Below, piece by piece: positions 1 to 4,573 of a stretch of 5,480 nt of DNA. Each line of letters begins with the position of its first letter. Position 1 is the first letter of the stretch. This stretch comes from Candidatus Woesearchaeota archaeon (lineage in GTDB: Archaea; Nanobdellota; Nanobdellia; Woesearchaeales; UBA525): contig DAHXMN010000044.1 of the NCBI GenBank assembly GCA_027371725.1, positions 1 through 5,480 of the forward strand. The letters are read 5' to 3'. The position numbers and the translations under genes are program-made. The notes beneath the pieces were generated by a model. That model ran no database searches. It saw only the letters and a program-made list of their open reading frames with translations, and was not told the origin of the DNA.

Positions 1-1345
1 GGCGACGCTGCGCAAGCTCACGGGAGCGGCGGCGGTCGACGAGAAGGTGATCAACGAGCTCGTCAAGGACATCCAACGCTCGCTTTTGCAGGCGGATGTC
101 AACGTCAAGCTCGTCCTGGACGTGACGAAGCGGATCAAGGAACGCGCCCTCACGGAACGCGCGCCGTCCGTCCTCCAGAAGAAGGAGTTCATCGTCAACA
201 TCGTCTACGAGGAGCTCGTCCGCTTCCTGGGAGGGGAGAAGGCGGGCCTCTCCGTCGAGGGGAAGAAGCCCTTCACGCTGATGCTCGTCGGCCTCTTCGG
301 CAACGGCAAGACCACGACCGCCGGGAAACTGGGCCTTTACTTCAAGAAGCGCGGCCTCCGTGTCGCGCTGGTCCAGACCGACACTTGGCGGCCGGCCGCG
401 TACGACCAGCTCGTGCAGCTCGGGAAACAGGCCGAGTTGCCGGCCTACGGGGTCAAGGGGGAGAAGCGCCCTGAGAAGATATGGACGAAGGTCTTGCCGG
501 AGCTGAAGAACTACGACCTCGTCATCGTCGACACCGCCGGCAGGGACGCTTTGTCGGACGACCTCATCGACGAGCTGAACGGGATTAACACCCTGGTGAA
601 GCCGGATGCTGCGCTCCTCGTCATGGCCGCGGACGTGGGCCAGGCGGCGGAGAAGCAGGCGCGGGCGTTCCACGACACGGTCAAGGTCGGCGGCGTCATC
701 ATCACGAAACTGGACGGCACGGCGAAGGGCGGCGGCGCGCTCACCGCGTGCGCGGTCACCGAAGCGCCCGTGCGTTTCATCGGCACCGGCGAGAAGATCG
801 AGGAGCTCGAGGAGTTCCGGCCGCAGGGCTTCGTCGGTCGCTTATTGGGCATGGGCGATCTCGAAGCGCTGCTCGAGAAGGCGCGCGACGCCATCGACGA
901 GGAGTCCGCCGAGGACCTCGGCAAGAAGTTCCTGAAAGGCGAGTTCAACCTCCTCGACCTGTACGCGCAGATGCAAGCGATGCGGAAGATGGGGCCGCTG
1001 AACAAGGTGATGAAGCTCCTCCCGGGCATGGGCGGCATGGACATCCCGAAGGAGATGCTCGACGGCCAGGAAGAGAAATTGACTGTGTGGCGGCACGTCA
1101 TGGACTCGATGACGAAAGCGGAGCTGGAAGACCCTGAGATCATCACGGGTACGCGGCTCGAGCGGATCGCGCACGGCTCCGGCTGCTCGATCGGCGACGT
1201 CCGTTCGCTCCTCAAGCAGTACAAGCAGTCGAAGAAGCTCGTCAAGGTCTTCAAGGGCGCGCAGTCCGAGAAGGACATGCAGAAGATGATGCAGAAGATC
1301 CAGAAGGGCGGCGTCCCCGGCATGAAGCGGAAGATGAAGTTCTGA
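1..1345 (+). CDS. srp54: Signal recognition particle protein SRP54 (5'-partial)
   Basis: This is the GTPase subunit of the signal recognition particle. It binds 7S RNA and the signal peptides of nascent chains, and docks with FtsY at the membrane. The reading frame is open from base 2 (ATLRKLTGAAAVDEK...), so the gene starts outside the window; about ten N-terminal residues are probably missing, and the GTG at 47 is internal. The N domain is followed by the G domain: P-loop GLFGNGKT (290-313), DTWRPAA (380-400), DTAGRD (530-547), TKLD (704-715) and GTGE (782-793). The M domain begins near FNLLDLYAQMQ (about 947), with the finger-loop stretch LPGMGG and the RNA-binding helix-turn-helix GSGCSIGDVRSLLKQY. 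It ends in a basic tail, GGVPGMKRKMKF. About 447 residues are visible, which fits the usual archaeal length. The P-loop GNGKT is a small variation on the common GSGKT. Identification is secure. Confidence 0.97.
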   Translation, partial: ATLRKLTGAAAVDEKVINELVKDIQRSLLQADVNVKLVLDVTKRIKERALTERAPSVLQKKEFIVNIVYEELVRFLGGEKAGLSVEGKKPFTLMLVGLFGNGKTTTAGKLGLYFKKRGLRVALVQTDTWRPAAYDQLVQLGKQAELPAYGVKGEKRPEKIWTKVLPELKNYDLVIVDTAGRDALSDDLIDELNGINTLVKPDAALLVMAADVGQAAEKQARAFHDTVKVGGVIITKLDGTAKGGGALTACAVTEAPVRFIGTGEKIEELEEFRPQGFVGRLLGMGDLEALLEKARDAIDEESAEDLGKKFLKGEFNLLDLYAQMQAMRKMGPLNKVMKLLPGMGGMDIPKEMLDGQEEKLTVWRHVMDSMTKAELEDPEIITGTRLERIAHGSGCSIGDVRSLLKQYKQSKKLVKVFKGAQSEKDMQKMMQKIQKGGVPGMKRKMKF

Positions 1346-1499
1346 GTCGTTGTCTTCATCGCCGCGGCCTCGTCGTTCTCATCACTCGTCGCGCTCATCG
1401 TCGCGGCGAGAGGATCGCAGCGTTCCCGCATGACGCGACCGACTTTCAACGCCACCGCTTCCGTTCCCGCTTCCCCGCCAAGGCGATGATGAGCGCATT

Positions 1500-1517
1500 C
1501 TCAAGAATGGTCTTGAG
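1500..1517. other. Perfect 7-bp stem-loop downstream of srp54
   Basis: CTCAAGA (1500-1506) and TCTTGAG (1511-1517) form a perfect inverted repeat around the four-base loop ATGG. On the plus strand the stem can extend through a T-G wobble and a T-A pair (1498-1499 with 1518-1519). On the minus strand it lies just past the T-run of the candidate sRNA. It could be an RNA 3'-end structure for srp54 or a backup terminator for the minus-strand RNA. Nothing in the sequence decides between these. Confidence 0.35.
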
Positions 1518-1528
1518 GAAGAGAAAAA
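1517..1528 (-). terminator. T-run terminator of the minus-strand RNA
   Basis: Read on the minus strand, the closing helix of the candidate RNA ends in CCCCC at 1529 and is followed at once by TTTTTCTCTTCC (1528-1517). Archaeal RNA polymerase stops at short oligo-T tracts, so a T-run abutting a GC-rich stem is a convincing 3' end. The plus strand has no equivalent T-run on the other side of the stem, which supports minus-strand transcription. Confidence 0.5.
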
Positions 1529-1613
1529 GGGGGCTTCGGCGTGGACGCTCGAAGGGTGGTGAGGTGGTAGAAGAGCGTGATCGTCAAGATCATGCACCAG
1601 CTCGAAACCCCCT
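1529..1613 (-). ncRNA. Candidate structured small RNA, about 84 nt
   Basis: There is no convincing protein here. On the minus strand an RNA starting at 1613 or 1612 folds into a compact three-way junction. The closing helix P1 is ten base pairs (1612-1603 with 1538-1529; five G-C, one U-G, then four Watson-Crick). P2 pairs 1601-1597 with 1544-1539, leaving one base bulged. P3 is the hairpin UGAUC-UUGAC-GAUCA (1592-1578). P4 is CGCUC/GAGCG (1577-1573 with 1550-1546) closing a 22-nt pyrimidine-rich loop (1572-1551). A strong TATA box lies at the right distance upstream and a T-run follows directly. On the plus strand P1 would contain a C-A mismatch where the minus strand has U-G, which supports the minus strand. 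An alternative fold pairs 1603-1596 with 1567-1560. No T-loop, C/D box or H/ACA signature was found, so the family is unknown. Confidence 0.5.
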
Positions 1614-1636
1614 ATACCCTTGTAAAACACTCCAGA

Positions 1637-1650
1637 TATATAAAGCTTTC
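1637..1650 (-). promoter_or_regulatory. Strong archaeal BRE/TATA promoter for the minus-strand RNA
   Basis: Read on the minus strand, GAAAG followed by CTTTATATA (1650-1637) is close to the ideal archaeal BRE plus TATA box. Counting 23 nt from its last base, the spacing seen at the translin gene, predicts initiation near 1614, within two bases of the closing helix of the candidate RNA. It is the best TATA box in the window, as expected for an abundant stable RNA. Confidence 0.6.
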
Positions 1651-1730
1651 GTTTTGAAACCACTATAAAGTAATAAAAAATATCTGTCCGTCGTCTTTCC
1701 CTTCCGGAAAAACCGCCTCCTGTCCATAAC

Positions 1731-1740
1731 CTTTTTGAAT
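1731..1740 (+). promoter_or_regulatory. TATA box of the HAD gene
   Basis: CTTTTTGAAT, preceded by CATAAC, matches the pyrimidine-first TATA elements of the other genes here. Its last A at 1739 plus 23 nt gives a start site near 1762. That is downstream of the ATG at 1755 but only two bases before the in-frame GTG at 1764. Confidence 0.45.
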
Positions 1741-1754
1741 CGGACCGTTCAGAC

Positions 1755-2378
1755 ATGCGGCTCGTGGTCAAGGCGGTCATCTTCGACTTCGACGGGACGC
1801 TCATCGACTCGCTCGACGCGTTCATCGCGGCAGCCACCCAACTGAGCGGCAGGTTCGGCTACTCCGCCGACCAGGACATCGCCTCGCTCCGAAAGAAAGG
1901 GCCGCTCGAGATCCTCCGCGGCGAGCTCCGATGGTCATGGCTCAAGATCGTCCTCTACATCCGCGCCATGCGCCCATTGGTCCACGCGGAGACGCGGAAG
2001 CGGCCCTTCATCAGGGGCATGAAGGCTGTGCTGCGGGCGCTCCAGAAGCGTTACGTCGTCGGCATCCTCACCTCCAATTCGAAAGCGGTCGTCGAGGAGG
2101 TCCTCGCGCGCGAGAGGATCGGCGTCAGCTTCATCAAGGGCGGCACCGCCGTCTTCGGCAAGCACCGCGCCCTCAAGCGGCTGCTCAAGCGGCTCAGGCT
2201 CAAGCCCTCGGACGTGATCTACGTCGGCGACGAGCTGCGCGACATCAAGGCGTGCCGCCGCGCCGGCGTGAGGATAGCGGCGGTGACCTGGGGCCTCAAC
2301 GCCGAAGAGGCGCTCGCGGCGGCGAAACCGGACTTCCTGATACGCACGCCGAAGGAGCTGCTGACGATCGTGAAGTGA
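1755..2378 (+). CDS. HAD-superfamily phosphatase (phosphoglycolate phosphatase-like)
   Basis: This is a cytoplasmic Mg-dependent phosphohydrolase of the haloacid dehalogenase superfamily. All four HAD motifs are present. Motif I is DFDGT, with nucleophile D11 and acid/base D13. Motif II is GILTSN (T106). Motif III is a lysine, probably K136 in FGKHRALKRLL. Motif IV is GDELRD, with D159 and D163 as Mg ligands. A helical cap lies between motifs I and II (about residues 17-85). The segment AGVRIAAVTWGLN and the end PDFLIRTPKELL are typical of the Gph/HAD_2 branch. The 207-residue length is normal for it. The substrate cannot be read from the sequence; phosphoglycolate or a similar small phosphate is a family-based guess. 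No ribosome-binding site precedes the ATG. The promoter position suggests that the in-frame GTG at 1764 (MVKAVIFDFDGTL) may be the true, essentially leaderless start. The gene converges on the tRNA downstream. Confidence 0.9.
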   Translation: MRLVVKAVIFDFDGTLIDSLDAFIAAATQLSGRFGYSADQDIASLRKKGPLEILRGELRWSWLKIVLYIRAMRPLVHAETRKRPFIRGMKAVLRALQKRYVVGILTSNSKAVVEEVLARERIGVSFIKGGTAVFGKHRALKRLLKRLRLKPSDVIYVGDELRDIKACRRAGVRIAAVTWGLNAEEALAAAKPDFLIRTPKELLTIVK

Positions 2379-2421
2379 GCTTCTATGATTCTTTGATCAG
2401 TTCTTGATTAGAAATGCTCTC

Positions 2422-2436
2422 GCGGCTGCCGGGAGT
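2422..2436 (-). repeat. 15-bp partial copy of the tRNA-Gly 3' end
   Basis: GCGGCTGCCGGGAGT occurs here and again at 2493-2507, where it forms the acceptor 3' strand and the 3' half of the T-arm of tRNA-Gly. The two copies are 71 bp apart in the same orientation. An overlapping 11-bp element, CTCGCGGCTGC, occurs at 2419-2429 and again at 2438-2448. Archaeal integrases use tRNA 3' ends as attachment sites, but the gap holds no integrase or cargo. It is either a scar or a partial tRNA-gene duplication. Confidence 0.5.
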
Positions 2437-2491
2437 CCTCGCGGCTGCGCCGTTCGGGTCACGGCTTCCGTATCCTTCGCTTCGCTCAGAC

Positions 2492-2563
2492 TGCGGCTGC
2501 CGGGAGTTGAACCCGGGTCGCGAGGTTGGGAACCTCGAATGTTAACCACTGCACCACAGCCGC
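2492..2563 (-). tRNA. tRNA-Gly(CCC)
   Basis: The minus strand folds as a complete 72-nt tRNA. The acceptor stem GCGGCTG/CAGCCGC pairs perfectly, with discriminator A. The D arm is GTGC/ACAT with one mismatch and a loop containing GTGGTTA. The anticodon stem CGAGG/CCTCG closes the loop TTCCCAA, so the anticodon is CCC, which reads the glycine codon GGG. A four-base variable loop (CGAC) follows, then T-stem CCGGG/CCCGG with loop TTCAACT. CCA is not encoded. No intron is seen. It has its own TATA box upstream and stands alone, convergent with the HAD gene. The 3' end is partly duplicated 71 bp away. Confidence 0.96.
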
Positions 2564-2589
2564 GCTTGCTTGGGCGAGACAAGGCGGTG

Positions 2590-2605
2590 ATTTAAAAGGA
2601 TTTCT
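2590..2605 (-). promoter_or_regulatory. BRE/TATA promoter of tRNA-Gly
   Basis: Read on the minus strand, AGAAATC followed by CTTTTAAAT (2605-2590) is a good archaeal BRE plus TATA box. Counting 23 nt from the last T puts the start site near 2567, leaving a 5' leader of about four bases before the mature tRNA end at 2563, to be removed by RNase P. Confidence 0.6.
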
Positions 2606-2878
2606 GCCGGGTCGCCGTCGCGGCCCAGTCATCCACCCTCTGGTCCGAGCCACGGTCGCTGAAGTTCCCTGGGAGCGAGAGCTCCGGGAACCCGAACGCT
2701 TCGCGTCCCAGGGCCCCGTACCCTGAAGGGAATCGTCGGGCGCTCACGATTATGCGGTCGCTCACGCTCCTGCATCTGTCTGGGGACCAAACATCACGGA
2801 CAAAGCGAGTCTGTTCGCGCCCGGGTCTTGTGCCGAGGCGACCCTCCTGGCTACGTTCCTCCCCCCCCGAACCGAACG
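2606..2878. other. Non-coding GC-rich stretch with hairpins
   Basis: No reading frame on either strand here has convincing protein character. The best structure is at 2664-2691: GUUCCC pairs with GGGAAC, then after a two-base UG bulge GGAGC pairs with GCUCC around the GNRA-type loop GAGA (plus-strand reading). Shorter hairpins follow: ACG-CUUCG-CGU around 2696-2706 and CCC-UGA-AGGG around 2721-2730. GTCGCTCACG-like words recur at 2739-2747 and 2757-2766. A run of eight C lies at 2861-2868, just before the translin promoter. Checked by eye for SRP RNA and RNase P RNA signatures, none was found. It may be an untranslated spacer or an unrecognised RNA. Confidence 0.4.
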
Positions 2879-2887
2879 ATTTTAAAA
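2879..2887 (+). promoter_or_regulatory. TATA box of the translin gene (leaderless)
   Basis: ATTTTAAAA lies with its centre about 27 bases before the ATG at 2910, the standard archaeal TATA-to-start distance. Transcription should therefore begin at or next to the start codon. No Shine-Dalgarno sequence is present between them, which agrees with a leaderless mRNA. The core TTTTAAAA is a perfect palindrome, so it could also fire on the minus strand. Confidence 0.65.
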
Positions 2888-2909
2888 CTGTCCCCCGTTC
2901 TCCGGCAGC

Positions 2910-3503
2910 ATGGCGATCATCGACGAGAAGGAGTTCGCGCGCATTCGCGAAGGGATGGACGCGTTCGACGCGAAGCGCGAGACCATCATCAAGGAGTCGC
3001 GGGACATATTGAAGCTGAGCAAGCAGGCGATCTACAGCATCCACCGCGGCGACCTCAAGGCTGCGGAGCAGGGGCTGAAGGACGCTGCCAGTCTCAAGGC
3101 GAAGCTCGAGAAGGCGATCGCCGGCGACCAAGGGCTGCGGACAGGCGGCTTCTCGAACGCGCTCGAGGAGTACGTCGAAGCGAAGACCTTCCTCTCCTTC
3201 GTCACCAAGAAGCGGATCGCGACGATGAAGGAACTGGCGGTCCAGCCGGACGAGTACCTGCTCGGCCTCTCTGATCTCACGGGCGAGCTGATGCGGCGCG
3301 CGGTCATGTCGGCGACGAAGCGCGACGTCGCGGAAGTGCAGCGGATCAAGGAGTGTCTCGACCTGCTGTACGGCCAATTCGTCACGTTCGATTTCCGGAA
3401 CGGCGAGCTCCGCCGCAAGTACGACAGCATCAAGTACAACCTCCAGAAGGTGGAGAACACACTCTATGACCTCAGCCTCTCCCGGCGGACGGAAGAGGAC
3501 TGA
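2910..3503 (+). CDS. Translin-family protein with complete Trax-type nuclease site
   Basis: This is an all-helical RNA/DNA-binding protein of the translin/Trax family, whose eukaryotic members form the barrel-shaped octamer C3PO that trims RNA. Archaeal members also assemble into RNA-binding octamers. Family signatures are clear: ALEEYVEAKTF (84-94), EYLLGLSDLTGELMRR (115-130), and FRNGELRRKYDSIKYNLQKVENTLYDLS (162-189), written here as one conserved C-terminal segment. Aligned from memory with human Trax, the catalytic acids E126, E129 and D193 correspond to E87, E90 and D122, so a metal-dependent RNase site appears intact. Translin itself lacks these residues. The protein has 197 residues, compact for the family, and no membrane or signal segment. 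The start ATG is fixed by the TATA box 27 bp upstream, and no ribosome-binding site is visible. The gene is monocistronic as far as can be seen. Its substrate is unknown; tRNA-derived RNA is one possibility by analogy with C3PO. Confidence 0.92.
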   Translation: MAIIDEKEFARIREGMDAFDAKRETIIKESRDILKLSKQAIYSIHRGDLKAAEQGLKDAASLKAKLEKAIAGDQGLRTGGFSNALEEYVEAKTFLSFVTKKRIATMKELAVQPDEYLLGLSDLTGELMRRAVMSATKRDVAEVQRIKECLDLLYGQFVTFDFRNGELRRKYDSIKYNLQKVENTLYDLSLSRRTEED

Positions 3504-3561
3504 ATCCCCGTCCTTCCCCGGCCTTCTCTTCCGGCTCTTCGGCAGATCACTTTCGTGCTGC

Positions 3562-3661
3562 GCCCCGACAAGTATCGAGGGGCAAACGGCAGGGCAACCG
3601 AGTCCAGTGGTGATCGCTCGTGTTATCGTCCAACTGTCTCGGGGGAGCAGTCCATTTGCCC
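3562..3661. other. Intergenic long-hairpin region with two competing stems
   Basis: GGGCAAA (3580-3586) pairs perfectly with TTTGCCC (3655-3661). Nested inside are CCGAG/CTCGG (3598-3602 with 3638-3642) and CAGT/ACTG (3605-3608 with 3633-3636), giving one long imperfect hairpin. The same GGGGC (3579-3583) can instead pair with GCCCC (3562-3566), so the two folds exclude each other. It lies between the translin stop and the MBL promoter. It could be the translin 3' untranslated region, or a minus-strand RNA beginning near 3661, since the TATA box at 3683-3691 is usable on that strand too. No tRNA, C/D or H/ACA signature is convincing. Confidence 0.35.
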
Positions 3662-3682
3662 AAAAGCCTTCTCTTCCCTAAT

Positions 3683-3691
3683 CTTTTTATA
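3683..3691 (+). promoter_or_regulatory. TATA box of the MBL-fold gene
   Basis: CTTTTTATA, preceded by CTAAT, is the only AT-rich promoter-like element in this intergenic gap. Counting 23 nt from its last base predicts a start site near 3714. The mRNA would then begin essentially at its Shine-Dalgarno sequence, with a leader of only about 13 bases before the ATG at 3727. Confidence 0.55.
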
Positions 3692-3713
3692 CCCTCTTCC
3701 CTTCCTCTTCTCC

Positions 3714-3720
3714 GGAGGTG
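3714..3720 (+). promoter_or_regulatory. Shine-Dalgarno site deciding the MBL start
   Basis: GGAGGTG is a full match to the archaeal 16S anti-Shine-Dalgarno sequence and lies six bases before the ATG at 3727. The two in-frame GTG codons at 3718 and 3721 overlap or touch it and so cannot be the start. It is the only clear ribosome-binding site at a start codon in this window. Confidence 0.8.
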
Positions 3721-3726
3721 GTGCGC

Positions 3727-4398
3727 ATGCTCAGCTTCGACGGCGTCTCGTTCCATTGGCTCGGTCACGACGGCTTCCTCTTCGAGAAAGGCCCGTTGCG
3801 GATCTACATCGACCCGTTCAGGATATCCGGGAAGATGGCGAAGCCCGCCTCTCTCGTCCTCTTGACGCATGAGCATTTCGACCACTGCAGCGTCGAGGAC
3901 CTGCGCAAGATCGTCACGCGGACGACGATCATCGTCTGCCCGCAGGAGTGCCTCAGCGTCCTCGGCAAGGTGGAGCCGGGCGAGGTCATCCCGATTAAGC
4001 CGGGGGAAAAGCGTGCGGTCGCAGGCATCACCGTCGCGGCCGTGCCGGCGTACAACCTGAACAAGTACCGGGACCCGGCGACGAAGACCGTCTTCCACCC
4101 GAAGCAGGACGAGAAGAACGGCTACCTCCTCACGCTCGGCAGCACGACGGTGTACCACGCCGGCGACTCTGACGCGACGCCGGAGATGCTCGCGGTGAAG
4201 TGCGACGTCGCCCTCCTCCCGGTGAGCGGCACGTACGTCATGACCGCGGAAGAAGCCGCGGGCGCCGCGGCGAAGATGAAGCCGAAGCTCGCCATCCCGA
4301 TGCACTACGGCAGCATCGTCGGCAGCGACGCGGACGCGCGTCGCTTCCAGGAGCTGCTCAAGGGCAAGGCGGACGTGAAGATCCTCGAGAAGGAATAG
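3727..4398 (+). CDS. MBL-fold metal-dependent hydrolase (COG2220, UlaG/UPF0173-like)
   Basis: This is a cytoplasmic metallo-beta-lactamase-fold hydrolase of 223 residues. The N-terminal WLGHDGFLFE (residues 11-20) and YIDPF (27-31) are typical of the COG2220 branch. The metal-binding motif HEHFDH is at 48-53, with D52 and H53 for the second metal site. The segment VPAYNLNKY (106-114) replaces the histidine-bearing stretch of classical beta-lactamases, which is usual in this archaeal and bacterial subgroup. YHAGDSDATPEM carries the bridging acid D147, followed by ALLPVSGTYVMTAEEAAGAA and MHYGS with H193. No signal peptide or membrane segment is present. The start is the ATG preceded by GGAGGTG. 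Members are often annotated only as Zn-dependent hydrolases and the substrate cannot be inferred. The gene has its own promoter and no obvious operon partner. Confidence 0.93.
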   Translation: MLSFDGVSFHWLGHDGFLFEKGPLRIYIDPFRISGKMAKPASLVLLTHEHFDHCSVEDLRKIVTRTTIIVCPQECLSVLGKVEPGEVIPIKPGEKRAVAGITVAAVPAYNLNKYRDPATKTVFHPKQDEKNGYLLTLGSTTVYHAGDSDATPEMLAVKCDVALLPVSGTYVMTAEEAAGAAAKMKPKLAIPMHYGSIVGSDADARRFQELLKGKADVKILEKE

Positions 4399-4563
4399 CG
4401 CGTCCTTCGCAGCACCCCGGCGGCTCCTGTTCCTGACGCCGCTTGTTCGCCGAGTCTAGTCAGATCGCTGTGAAGATTGCTCGGCCGCCAAGGGGGTGCT
4501 GCCCAGTCCTTTCCGTTGTGGTTCTCCGGCAAAGCGTTCATACTCGTTCTGGTTCGTCCGGCT
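4399..4563. other. Intergenic stretch without an intact gene
   Basis: Between the MBL stop and the degenerate coding region no frame gives a protein I would defend, and no TATA box like those elsewhere in the window is seen. There is no T-run after the MBL stop codon. Its only notable structure is the left arm of the inverted repeat described separately. Confidence 0.4.
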
Positions 4564-4573
4564 TTGCGGGAGA
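4523..4573. repeat. 13-bp inverted repeat with one mismatch
   Basis: TCTCCGGCAAAGC (4523-4535) is the reverse complement of GCTTTGCGGGAGA (4561-4573) except at one G-G position (4528/4568). It encloses a 25-base spacer. As RNA it would be a stable hairpin on either strand. It lies at the 5' side of the degenerate membrane-protein gene. It may be a terminator-like 3' end for the MBL transcript, a degenerate miniature element, or a regulator-binding palindrome. No flanking target duplication was recognised. Confidence 0.5.

Noticed and set aside
47..49. GTG as the start of SRP54
   Set aside because: The frame is open upstream to base 2 and encodes the conserved N-domain residues LRKLTGAAAVDEK, so this GTG is internal.
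511..1455. Long minus-strand open frame opposite srp54
   Set aside because: It is antisense to the G and M domains of SRP54, is Ser/Arg/Pro-rich with no protein character, and is an expected artefact of GC-rich coding DNA.
1486..1492. ATGATGA resembling box C of a C/D guide RNA
   Set aside because: No CUGA box D is found at a suitable distance and there is no terminal stem around it.
1529..1613. The small RNA as an intron-containing or unusual tRNA
   Set aside because: There is no five-base-pair T-stem around the UUCGAGC-like word and no D arm or anticodon arm in register.
1382..1837. Minus-strand open frame spanning the intergenic gap
   Set aside because: It runs across a T-run, a strong TATA box and the HAD start, and its translation is low-complexity; the sRNA explanation fits better.
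2606..2878. SRP RNA or RNase P RNA in the GC-rich spacer
   Set aside because: Neither the SRP domain IV GGAAG/AGCAG pattern nor the RNase P GGAAAGUCC and ACAGAA boxes were found on either strand.
2592..3377. 261-codon minus-strand open frame
   Set aside because: It is antisense to the translin gene and runs on into non-coding DNA, with no recognisable domain.
3580..3664. H/ACA guide RNA with AAA as the terminal box
   Set aside because: The internal loops (11 and 12 nt) are too large and irregular for a pseudouridylation pocket, and no kink-turn is visible in the apical part.
3718..3726. GTG codons at 3718 and 3721 as the MBL start
   Set aside because: They overlap or abut the GGAGGTG ribosome-binding site; the ATG at 3727 has the right spacing.
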